Below are positions 1 through 7,737 of a DNA stretch of 64,000 nt, in pieces (position 1 is the stretch's first letter; each line of letters begins with the position of its first letter). The translations under genes were made by a program, and so were the position numbers. The notes under the pieces are model-generated. The model did no database searches and had not been told where the DNA came from. It saw only the letters and a program-made list of their open reading frames with translations. The stretch covers positions 2,438,928-2,502,927 of the forward strand of contig NZ_LT629939.1 of NCBI RefSeq assembly GCF_900104615.1, given 5' to 3'. Source of the stretch: Merdimmobilis hominis (GTDB taxonomy: Bacteria; Bacillota; Clostridia; Oscillospirales; Ruminococcaceae).

Positions 1-325
1 CCCCGCCGATCCGCCGGAAGTTCTCAAACACCCAGTTGTTTTTAAACCGCTGTTCCTCCTCGTAGGAGAGGTGGCGGAAACTGCATCCGCCGCAGCGGCG
101 GTAAACAGGACAGTCGTTTTCCACCCGGTTGGGAGAGGGGGAGAGGATCTCTTCCACCTTGCCAAAGCAGTAGTTTTTTAAAACCTTGACCACCCGGACT
201 TTCAACTGGTCCCCCACGGCGGTCATGGGGACAAAGACGGCGATCCCCTCGTGATGGCCCACCCCTTGGCCTTCGTGGGTGATGTCGGTGATGGTCAGGG
301 GGATGATCTGATTTTTTTGCAGCAT
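1..325 (-). CDS. 23S rRNA (uracil-5-)-methyltransferase, RlmD/RumA type, 5' part only
   Basis: The N-terminal 108 residues of a TrmA/RlmD-family RNA methyltransferase are present; the gene runs off the left edge. Residues 5-60 resemble a TRAM domain (pattern THEGQGVGHHEGIAVFVP), which in the family binds RNA. Cys72, Cys78 and Cys81 (CPVYRRCGGC) are the first three ligands expected for the family's 4Fe-4S cluster. The catalytic SAM-binding domain lies outside the window. The ATG at 323-325 has a GGAGG ribosome site five bases upstream on the minus strand. The product should methylate C5 of a uridine in 23S rRNA; Clostridia often carry several paralogues, so the exact target position is open. 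Confidence 0.85.
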   Translation of the reverse strand, partial: MLQKNQIIPLTITDITHEGQGVGHHEGIAVFVPMTAVGDQLKVRVVKVLKNYCFGKVEEILSPSPNRVENDCPVYRRCGGCSFRHLSYEEEQRFKNNWVFENFRRIGG

Positions 326-436
326 AGTTGCCTCCAGGAAAAAGGGGCAGCCCCCTTCTTTTGATGTAAATGGTAATATGGCCGAGAAAACTCCCGGTGA
401 AACGTGCCGCAAGCTCTGTTTGTAACATTGGGCGGC

Positions 437-583
437 AAATTTCTTCCCAATAATCACGTTGCGATTATTGCAGCATGAAGTCTGCACAAACAGGAAAAAT
501 TTCGGTGGGGCTTTGCCCCAGGAGGGCGCTTCGCCCGAAAGAAATTTCTTCCCCAATAATCGCGTTGCGATTATTGTAGCATA
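437..583. repeat. Two copies of a ~40-bp palindromic repeat
   Basis: Two near-identical copies (437-474 and 541-583) lie in the divergent gap between the rRNA methyltransferase and the ABC-F gene. Each holds a perfect or near-perfect palindrome with arms AATAATC and GATTATT (449-469 and 555-575) preceded by GAAATTTCTTCC. The 66 bases between them read like a short degenerate member of the intergenic repeats found elsewhere in the window. No coding potential is seen in 326-877. Confidence 0.7.
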
Positions 584-675
584 GTTAGACCCCAAACGCC
601 AGGGAAGAACGACAATATCTTTGCTTTGCACCGCCGGATACAAGGGAAAATCCGGGCTCCCAAGCGCCAGGGGAG

Positions 676-704
676 TGGACTTTTTGCCCGGAACAGGCTA
701 CAAT
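676..704 (+). promoter_or_regulatory. Probable promoter and ~170-nt leader of the ABC-F gene
   Basis: TGGACT (676-681) and TACAAT (699-704) are separated by 17 bp. The implied leader to 877 contains a perfect GGGGCT/AGCCCC stem (805-820). Some ABC-F genes are controlled by leader attenuation, but I see no clear leader peptide or terminator here. Confidence 0.45.
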
Positions 705-877
705 AAAAAGGACAGGCTCTTTTTCCATTCTGGGGGAAGCTGGCCCCCATCGCCTGCCAGTGCCGGAAAATCCTAATCGGTCCGGCCGTATCGGTTTGTC
801 CAGGGGCTGAGGAGCCCCGTCCGCGGCAAACTCTCTTTCATCCGTTTTAATCTGACATTTGCTATAGGAGAATACCA

Positions 878-2797
878 ATGCTGTTATCCCTGGAAAACGT
901 GACAAAATACTATGGCGGGACCTTGATTCTCGACCATGTGAATTTAAAATTGGAGGATTCCGATCGGGTTGGTCTCATCGGCGTCAATGGGGCGGGAAAA
1001 TCCACCCTGCTCAATATCATCGTGGGCGACCTGGATGCAGACGAAGGGGTCATCGCCCGGACCGGCGGCAAGACCTTTGGCTTTCTGCGGCAGAACAGCG
1101 GCCTCTCCCGGGGCAACACCATAGGGCAGGAGCTGCGAAGCGTCTTTTCCCATCTGCTCGCCTTGGAGGAGGAGATGCGCCGGGTGGAGGGGGAGATGGC
1201 CTCCCTTTCTGACCACAGCACCGGTGCCTACCATGACCTCGCCCAGCGGTACGCCGCCATGCAGGCGGAGTTTGAGGCGGGGGATGGGTACCAGATCGAC
1301 GTGAAGATCAACACCATCCTCAACGGCATGGGGTTTGCCGGCCGGGACCGGGACACTTTGATCGACAACCTCTCCGGCGGGGAAAAAACCCGCCTGGCTC
1401 TGTGCAAGCTGCTGCTGGAGGCCCCGGACCTGCTGATCCTGGACGAGCCCACCAACCATCTGGATTTTAAAACCCTCATCTGGCTGGAGGAATACCTGAA
1501 AACCTACAAAGGCGGCCTTTTGATCGTCTCCCACGACCGGTACTTCCTGGATAGCCTGGTGACCAGCGTCTGTGAGATCGAATACCACAAGCTCATCCGC
1601 TACCCAGGCAACTACACCAAGTACGTGGCCCTCAAGGACGAGCGGCTGGAGCGCCAGCAGAAGGAATACGACCAGCAGCAGGCGGAGATCGCCCGCTTGC
1701 AGGAGTATGTGGACAAGAACATCGTCCGGGCCACCACCGCAAAAAGCGCCAAAAGCAAGCGCAAGGCCATTGAGCACATGGAGCTGGTGGAGAAGCCCAA
1801 CCCCCCGGTGAAATCGGCTAAAATGCGGTTCACCTATGAGCTGGAGCCGGTGAAGGATGTGCTCCATGTTTCCGACCTCTCCATCGGCGTGGGCTGGGGG
1901 GAGAGCGCCAAGGTGCTGTTTGAAAGCCTCGATCTCGACGTGATGCGGGGGGAGAAAATCGCCCTCATCGGCGCCAACGGGGTGGGCAAGTCCTCCCTGC
2001 TCAAAGCGGTGCAGGGGCTGATCCCCGTCCGCCACGGCCGGGTGGAGTGGGGCAAAAACACCAAAATCGCCTACTATGAGCAGGAGGACATCCTCCTCAA
2101 CAGCCAAAAAACGGTGCTGGATGAGCTGTGGGACCGTTACCCCCACATGCTGGAGGTGGAGGTCCGCACCGTGCTGGGCAATGTGCTCATCCGGGGGGAG
2201 GACTGCTACAAACTGGTCTCTGACCTCTCCGGCGGGGAGAAAGCCAAGCTGAAATTCGCCATCATGATGCTCCAGCACGCCAATGTGCTGATCCTGGACG
2301 AGCCCACCAACCATCTGGATCTGATGAGCAAAGAGGTGCTGGACAAGGCCTTGGGGGAGTACACAGGCACGGTGATATTGGTCTCCCACGACCGGTACCT
2401 CCTCAACAAATTCCCCACAAAGATCATTGAGATGTTCCCCGACCGGCTGGTGTCCTACAGCGGCAGGTACGAGGAGTATGTGGAGAAAAAGCGGGAACAG
2501 GCAGCTTTTGCAGCAGCTTCCCGCCCGGTGGAGAAGAAAGAAGACAAACCGGAGACTTCTTATCACCGCACCAAGCGCCAGCGCAGCGAGGACGCCGCCC
2601 GCAAGCGGAAGATCGCCCAGCTGGAGGAGCGGATCGCCGCGGCGGAGGAGGAGATTGCCGCCCTGGAGGCGGGCCTTGCCGACCCGGAGATCGCAGGGGA
2701 TTACCAAAAGCTCCAGGAGCACTGCGCCCTGCTGGAGGAGAAGCGGGTCCAGTTGGCGGCGGATACCGACGCCTGGTGCGAACTGGTGGAAGGCTAA
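878..2797 (+). CDS. ABC-F family ATPase (YdiF/Uup-like)
   Basis: A soluble protein of 639 residues with two ABC ATPase domains and no membrane segment. Domain 1 has Walker A GVNGAGKST near residue 36, signature LSGGEKTRLAL and Walker B LLILDEPTNHLD. A linker of about 80 charged residues follows (the P-site-tRNA interaction motif region of ABC-F proteins). Domain 2 has Walker A GANGVGKSS, LSGGEKAKLKF and a second LILDEPTNHLD. The last 70 residues form a predicted coiled coil rich in E, A and L, as in Uup and YdiF. ABC-F proteins act on the ribosome as translation factors or, in some branches, protect it from antibiotics. The long C-terminal coiled coil favours a housekeeping Uup/YdiF role, but resistance cannot be excluded. 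The ATG follows AGGAG by nine bases. Confidence 0.93.
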   Translation: MLLSLENVTKYYGGTLILDHVNLKLEDSDRVGLIGVNGAGKSTLLNIIVGDLDADEGVIARTGGKTFGFLRQNSGLSRGNTIGQELRSVFSHLLALEEEMRRVEGEMASLSDHSTGAYHDLAQRYAAMQAEFEAGDGYQIDVKINTILNGMGFAGRDRDTLIDNLSGGEKTRLALCKLLLEAPDLLILDEPTNHLDFKTLIWLEEYLKTYKGGLLIVSHDRYFLDSLVTSVCEIEYHKLIRYPGNYTKYVALKDERLERQQKEYDQQQAEIARLQEYVDKNIVRATTAKSAKSKRKAIEHMELVEKPNPPVKSAKMRFTYELEPVKDVLHVSDLSIGVGWGESAKVLFESLDLDVMRGEKIALIGANGVGKSSLLKAVQGLIPVRHGRVEWGKNTKIAYYEQEDILLNSQKTVLDELWDRYPHMLEVEVRTVLGNVLIRGEDCYKLVSDLSGGEKAKLKFAIMMLQHANVLILDEPTNHLDLMSKEVLDKALGEYTGTVILVSHDRYLLNKFPTKIIEMFPDRLVSYSGRYEEYVEKKREQAAFAAASRPVEKKEDKPETSYHRTKRQRSEDAARKRKIAQLEERIAAAEEEIAALEAGLADPEIAGDYQKLQEHCALLEEKRVQLAADTDAWCELVEG

Positions 2798-2955
2798 GCA
2801 GCTGCATCCGATGGGATGGCTTCCCGATGTGCACTAAGGCGAGGCGGCGGTGTTTGTAAAGGAATAGCAAATTTTTTCCAATCCATCTGGCTTTTTTTCC
2901 CCAGATCGAGTATACTAAGACCGTACCGGCAATCTGTTGGGAAGGAGTCGTGAAG

Positions 2956-4152
2956 TTGAAAATTGAATGGAACCGGAAATACAACACCATAGCGGTCTAC
3001 GCCTTTTTGGTGGTGGTCGCCTCCATTGTCTTTTTGGCAGGGGTGTTGAATTTCCAATGGCTGATGGGGATGACGATGAAAATCATCAACCTGTTGATGC
3101 CGTTTATCTATGGCTTTGTTATGGCCTATATCCTGAACCCGGTGCTGCACTTCATTGAATCGAAGATCTTTCCCCCATTGTTTGGGGATCGAGGCAGTTA
3201 TAAACTGCGGCGGGCACTGTCCATTTTTTTAACCTATTTGTTTGCCTTTTTTACCATCGGCGTGTTCTTCAGCAGCGTGATCCCCCAGATTGTGGAGAGC
3301 GTCTACAACCTGGCCTCCCGCATTCCCTCCTATTTGGGTTCCATAGAGGGGATTATCCGTCAGATTGTGGCGGAAACCAACTCGGTGGATCTCCCCTCCG
3401 ATGTGGTGGACAGCTTGGTAATCAGCTTTGAAGATGCCCTCAATTCCCTGTATGCCGTCCTGCGGGCAACCCTGCCAGTGCTGATGGACTTCACCGTAAA
3501 ATTCTCAGCTGGGGTGCTCAACTGGGTGCTTGGCCTCATCATCTCGGTGTATATGTTTATGGGCAAGGAGCGGTTTTTCGCCCAGGCCAAAAAACTGCTG
3601 TACGCTTTGTTTGAAAAGGATACGGTGGATGAAATCCTCCGCCAGACCAGGGACAGCCACGCGATTTTCAGCGGGTTTATCACCGGCAAAATCCTGGATT
3701 CCCTGATCATCGGGCTGATCTGTTTTGCCTGCCTGAGCGTTTTCCGCATGCCCTATGCCATGCTGATCAGCGTCATCGTCGGGGTCACCAACGTGATCCC
3801 CTATTTCGGCCCGTTTATCGGGGCGATCCCCTCGGTGTTTATCATGCTGACGGTCAGCCCTATCAAGGCGCTGTTTTTGGCTTTGTTCATCCTGGTGCTG
3901 CAGCAGTTTGACGGCAACATCCTGGGCCCCAAAATCCTGGGACAGTCCACTGGGCTTTCCGCCTTTTGGGTGGTGTTTTCCATCATGCTGTTCGGCGGCT
4001 TGTTCGGGTTTGTAGGGATGTTTATCGGGGTGCCCACCTTCGCGGTGATTTACTCCAACATCCGTGCCTTTGCCGAGCGGCGGCTGCGCCGGAAGAACCT
4101 CCCCTTGGCTACCAGGGATTACGCCGTAGATGCCCACGACCTTGTGGATTGA
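2956..4152 (+). CDS. AI-2E family transporter (PF01594-type membrane protein)
   Basis: A polytopic membrane protein of about 398 residues with the AI-2E transporter layout: two N-terminal helices, a paired helix and amphipathic region (residues 60-170), then a C-terminal block with the family-typical stretch VGVTNVIPYFGPFIGAIP followed by LQQFDGNILGPKILG. Members are proposed exporters of autoinducer-2, sodium or other small solutes; the substrate here cannot be read. A GTG at 2950 sits only two bases after GGAG, whereas the TTG at 2956 in the same frame has an eight-base spacing, so the TTG is the better start. A strong terminator follows. Confidence 0.88.
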   Translation: MKIEWNRKYNTIAVYAFLVVVASIVFLAGVLNFQWLMGMTMKIINLLMPFIYGFVMAYILNPVLHFIESKIFPPLFGDRGSYKLRRALSIFLTYLFAFFTIGVFFSSVIPQIVESVYNLASRIPSYLGSIEGIIRQIVAETNSVDLPSDVVDSLVISFEDALNSLYAVLRATLPVLMDFTVKFSAGVLNWVLGLIISVYMFMGKERFFAQAKKLLYALFEKDTVDEILRQTRDSHAIFSGFITGKILDSLIIGLICFACLSVFRMPYAMLISVIVGVTNVIPYFGPFIGAIPSVFIMLTVSPIKALFLALFILVLQQFDGNILGPKILGQSTGLSAFWVVFSIMLFGGLFGFVGMFIGVPTFAVIYSNIRAFAERRLRRKNLPLATRDYAVDAHDLVD

Positions 4153-4167
4153 TACTGGAAAATAATA

Positions 4168-4211
4168 AAAAGAATCCCCTTCCTGACCCAGGTCAGGAAG
4201 GGGATTCTTTT
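4168..4211. terminator. Bidirectional intrinsic terminator
   Basis: A perfect inverted repeat of about 20 bp (AAAAGAATCCCCTTCCTGAC and its complement) with a very short loop and a T run on either strand ends the AI-2E gene and separates it from the convergent helicase gene. Confidence 0.9.
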
Positions 4212-4725
4212 GTGGAAGCAGATCCCTGCGCACCCACACGTCCTGTGAAAACAAGGGGCGCTGCACGCCCCTAAACCCCCGTGGTCCCTTTCTAGCGAGA
4301 GAAAGGGACGAAAGCTCGCCGGGGAGACCCCGGCCCCCCACATCGCCGCAATGGGTGCGCTCGGAAAATCTTTCTTAGAGGTTTCCCCACCTCGAGCGAA
4401 AGATTTTTCCGCTGCCGCGGATGCCCTCGCGGGGCTGCAAGAAGCCCACTTTTCAAAATAACCCCACCTAAGCAGAGGGGGAGTTTTGAGGGGGCACAGT
4501 CAGCTAACGCTGACCGTACTGACTTCGACTGTGCCGCGAGCAGTTCGGCCCCCCTTAAGTGTGCTTTTCGAGAGCACAACGCAGTTGGACAAGGGTTTCT
4601 TTCACACAAAAACCCTTGCGCGGGCGTGGGGGCGCGTGCCCCCACAAACCAATTTCAAGATGGAATCTTGTTGGGGTGCTAGGCGCCCTGCATATCCGGG
4701 TGCGGGGGTTGAAAGTCCTGGGCTT
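4212..4725 (+). repeat. Hairpin-mosaic intergenic repeat, copy 1
   Basis: No gene lies in this 500-bp gap. In order it holds: a GGGGCG-CTGCA-CGCCCC stem; a CCCTTTCT/AGAAAGGG stem; the core module GCTCGGAAAATCTTTC...GAAAGATTTTTCCGC (4357-4411); a GGGGGCACAG module with a CAGC/GCTG inversion; CGGCCCCCCTTAAGTGTGC; a CAAGGGTTT/AAACCCTTG stem; a GGGGGCGCG stem; and the terminal palindrome CAAGATGGAATCTTG (4656-4670). The same modules recur in the other copies listed in this annotation. Strand is given by the direction of the GCTCGGAAAATC core. Confidence 0.85.
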
Positions 4726-4730
4726 TCCTG

Positions 4731-6818
4731 TTAACTTTCCAGCAGTTTGCAGGTGTCGGGGTTTTCCAAAATATCCACCGTCAGGGTTTTGATCCCCAGT
4801 TTGGCAAACCGGGCGGTGAAGGTCCGCTTCTCAAAATCCAGGGCGGCGACCACCCCCAGCCCAAAATACCGGTGCATCACCCGGCGGCCCGCCTGTAATC
4901 CGTAATGCTCAAAGAGGGCGGCGCTGTCGTCGGGCTTTAGCATGGAGAGGAACCGGGAGGGGGAGAGGGATGATCCCCCCGCAGAGGCCGGGACCAGGAT
5001 TTCCAGTTGTTCCCGGGCCCGGGTGATGGCCACATAGAAGAGCCGGGTCTCCTCCTCCAGCAGTTCCGGGTCGCGGGAGAGGTGGCGCTCAATGGCCATG
5101 GTGGAGGGTAGCACCCCCTCCAATGGATCGATGATATAGACGTAGTCAAACTCCAATCCCTTGGCCGAATGGATGGTGGACAGGGTCACCGGGGCGTCCC
5201 GGTTTTGGGAGGCGGCAGAGATCACCCCATCGATGGCATCGATCCGGTCGAGGAATTCTTCGATGGTGGAGGTGGAGGCGGCCAGATGCTTAAGGGCCAT
5301 CAGCCGCTGCTGGTTCAGTTCTAGAAGGAAGCCGTTTTCGCTTTTTTCCAGAAAGGAGAAGTACCCCAGGTCGTAGAAGATGGCGTCCAAAATTTTGGAG
5401 GGGGTCATGGAGCCGAACCGGCCGATGGTGTATTTGGCGAACATCAGCCGGGCGGTGTTAACCCTCTGGGAATCGGGGAACTCCGCCAGCAGGTCGAAGA
5501 TGGTATCCCGGGTGCGGGGGTTGTCCATGGCGAATTGAACCATGGCGCGGGAGATGTAAGCTCCCAGTTTATAATACACCCGCTGGAAACTCTCCAAATC
5601 CCAGGGGGAGAAGTAGAGATTCAAGATGCACAAGACGTCCTGGGTTAGGGTCTGGCGGCGCAGGGTGGTTTTGTGGTCCTTGATGTAAAAAGGAAGGCCC
5701 TTGCGGTCAAAGAGGTCGATGAGCCCCACGGCGGAAGGATTGTTGCGGTAGAGGACCGCCGCCGTCTTGCCTGCGGGCAGCTGGGAGAGGGCGCCATAGA
5801 GATGGCGGGGCAGTTCCTCTGAGGAGGGGATTTGGGTAATTTTCACAGGGCCGGTATCCGGTCGGCGGGTGAACATCCCTTTGTCGTAGCGCAGGCGGTT
5901 GTGGCCGATGAGGCAGTTGGCGGCCTCCACCACAGAAGGAGGGCAGCGGAAATTCTGCTCCATCTTCAAAAGCTTAGCTCCGGGGTAGACCTTGGGGAAC
6001 TCCAAAAGGGCTTGAGGGTAAGCCCCCCGGAAGGAGTAGATGCTCTGGTCTTCATCCCCCACCAAAAAGAGGTTGCCCTGCTGGGTGCACAGCTGCAAGA
6101 GGATGGCGTGCTGTAATTTGGAGGTATCCTGCGCCTCGTCCACCAGCACATGGGAATACCGCCGCCGGAAGGCTTCCAGAAGGTCCGGCAGCTTGCGGAA
6201 GATGATGTGGACAAAGTCCAGCATATCGTCGTAATCCATAAGATGGTTTTCTTTTTTATAGGCTTGGTAGGCGGCGTAAATCCGCCCGATGGCCGGCATA
6301 CCCAGTTTGTCACCGTCCGCCTCCTGGGGCTTGACCATGGTGTTGATGAGTAGGCCGATGAGCCGTTGGGCCTCCTCCACCTGCTCTTCGTCGGCGTACT
6401 CCCCGGTGGCGGCGGAGACGATCTCCCGCAGGACCCGGGCCTTGCCTCCGGGCTCGGATTCCAGCAGGCTGGGCATAGGCTGGCCCCGCAGGGACGCATA
6501 TTGTTTGAGGACAGTGTAACAGAAGCTGTGGATGGTGGAAAACCGGGGCGTCTGGGAGATCAGTTCCCCAAACAGGGCCTGGAACCGGGCAGCCATGTCC
6601 TTGGCCGACTCCCGGTTGAAGGTGAGGATGAGAATATTCTGAGGTGCTACCCCCTCGTTGAGAACCAGGTGGGCCACCCGGCTGACCAGAACGGTGGTCT
6701 TGCCGCCGCCGGGCACTGCCAGCAGGAGGGCGGGCCCCTGGGTGGCCAGTAAAGCGGCGGTCTGCTGGGGATCCAAGGGGATGCCGCGGCGATCCAGCAG
6801 GTAGGCGGGGATGTCCAT
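4731..6818 (-). CDS. UvrD/PcrA-like superfamily 1 DNA helicase
   Basis: A helicase of 695 residues. The Q motif and Walker A (DPQQTAALLA, then AVPGGGKTT) lie near residues 18-40, VDEAQD gives Walker B near residue 225, and GDEDQSIYSFRGA, QNFRCP, TIHSAKGLEFDYV and VAITRARE are SF1A motifs III-VI. The C-terminal 60 residues (HRYFGLGVVAALD...) resemble the Tudor-like PcrA tail that contacts RNA polymerase. It should unwind DNA 3' to 5' in repair or in clearing recombination intermediates. The ATG at 6818 has AGGAGG nine bases upstream; a longer in-frame extension lacks a ribosome site. At about 700 residues it is close to PcrA length, but it starts with an unusual MDIPAYLLDRRG segment, so it may be a paralogue rather than PcrA itself. 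Confidence 0.9.
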   Translation of the reverse strand: MDIPAYLLDRRGIPLDPQQTAALLATQGPALLLAVPGGGKTTVLVSRVAHLVLNEGVAPQNILILTFNRESAKDMAARFQALFGELISQTPRFSTIHSFCYTVLKQYASLRGQPMPSLLESEPGGKARVLREIVSAATGEYADEEQVEEAQRLIGLLINTMVKPQEADGDKLGMPAIGRIYAAYQAYKKENHLMDYDDMLDFVHIIFRKLPDLLEAFRRRYSHVLVDEAQDTSKLQHAILLQLCTQQGNLFLVGDEDQSIYSFRGAYPQALLEFPKVYPGAKLLKMEQNFRCPPSVVEAANCLIGHNRLRYDKGMFTRRPDTGPVKITQIPSSEELPRHLYGALSQLPAGKTAAVLYRNNPSAVGLIDLFDRKGLPFYIKDHKTTLRRQTLTQDVLCILNLYFSPWDLESFQRVYYKLGAYISRAMVQFAMDNPRTRDTIFDLLAEFPDSQRVNTARLMFAKYTIGRFGSMTPSKILDAIFYDLGYFSFLEKSENGFLLELNQQRLMALKHLAASTSTIEEFLDRIDAIDGVISAASQNRDAPVTLSTIHSAKGLEFDYVYIIDPLEGVLPSTMAIERHLSRDPELLEEETRLFYVAITRAREQLEILVPASAGGSSLSPSRFLSMLKPDDSAALFEHYGLQAGRRVMHRYFGLGVVAALDFEKRTFTARFAKLGIKTLTVDILENPDTCKLLES

Positions 6819-7038
6819 GAGCAGAGACCTCCTTTCCCCTATAGGGCATATGGAACCACTTCCCCTATTATACCGGTTCCAAAGGGGGAAGGCAACCAAG
6901 GGCGGTCTCTTTTCATACCTTACAGAAACGGGGGTGAAGGAAAGAAGTTTACCGTAACGATAGAAACTCTTGTATTTATAGGGGAAAAAGGTTCATTTTA
7001 CTAGATGGTTTCTTAATAAATTCTGCCCCACTTTTCTG

Positions 7039-7521
7039 TCACTTTTGGAACATTACTTTGCAATCATTGCAGACCTCTTTTGTTAGAGGTATATTCCATG
7101 CATTCATTCTGCTATGCCATCTCTTGTGCTTTAAAAATACTTTCCAGTCCATTTCGAGTATTTCTTCCAATTCGTAGTCAGTATTAAACCTACATATTAT
7201 GACATATTCGAATTTCTGCTTGTCCGGCTCGGTCGAACCTTTTGGTTCCAATCCATAAAATACACCTGTAACATTACCACTTGTGGACTTAATACTATAA
7301 CGATCTCCTTTGCGGCTAATAGCATCAATATTTTCTGTGCCGACTGGAGCAACTGCTAAGGTCGGTAATCCAGCTGTATTGTTATAGTAGTCAATGGCCA
7401 AATATTTGCCCAAATCACCAATGACATTGTTTGTACGGATTACAGACCTATCTTTTAATTCTTTAATGACCGAGGAGTAGAGAGATACTAAATCTGATGT
7501 TTTTAATAGTTTTAAGTCCAT
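7039..7521 (-). CDS. Orphan restriction-endonuclease-like protein (DUF6998-like)
   Basis: A protein of 160 residues, visibly more AT-rich than its neighbours, starting at an ATG with ACCTCC (GGAGGT) nine bases upstream. The middle shows an acidic residue, a glycine turn and a lysine strand (ENIDAISRKGDRYSIKST), preceded by GDLGKYLA. That arrangement resembles a PD-(D/E)XK nuclease core in which the second acid is replaced (S-I-K). I associate it with small DUF6998-like proteins annotated as restriction endonuclease-like, but this is from memory of the pattern. No methyltransferase or partner is adjacent. Base composition and isolation suggest horizontal gain. Function unproven. Confidence 0.6.
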   Translation of the reverse strand: MDLKLLKTSDLVSLYSSVIKELKDRSVIRTNNVIGDLGKYLAIDYYNNTAGLPTLAVAPVGTENIDAISRKGDRYSIKSTSGNVTGVFYGLEPKGSTEPDKQKFEYVIICRFNTDYELEEILEMDWKVFLKHKRWHSRMNAWNIPLTKEVCNDCKVMFQK

Positions 7522-7688
7522 AAGGGGTAACCTCCGATTAATCAACATCTTAATTTTAGTATATCATATTTTGATGTTCCTTTCAATTTGAATAGCTATT
7601 TTGGCATGAGTTTAGCGAAATTGATAAAATGTAAAAATGAACCGGACCCTGTTGCTTTGGTTGGGAGGAAGAGGGGAGACTTAGACGC

Positions 7689-7727
7689 AGCAATCCCCGC
7701 CTCTCGTAGAAAAAGGCGGGGATTGCT
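7689..7727 (-). terminator. Hairpin after the large membrane-protein gene
   Basis: GCAATCCCCGCC pairs perfectly with GGCGGGGATTGC around a 14-base loop, 11 bp past the stop codon. The T run that follows on the minus strand is weak. Confidence 0.6.
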
Positions 7728-7737
7728 CCTGTAAAAG

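Noticed and set aside
944-2722. 592-codon antisense open frame over the ABC-F gene
   Set aside because: A product of the GC-rich codon bias of the ABC-F gene; its His/Leu/Val-rich translation matches no family.
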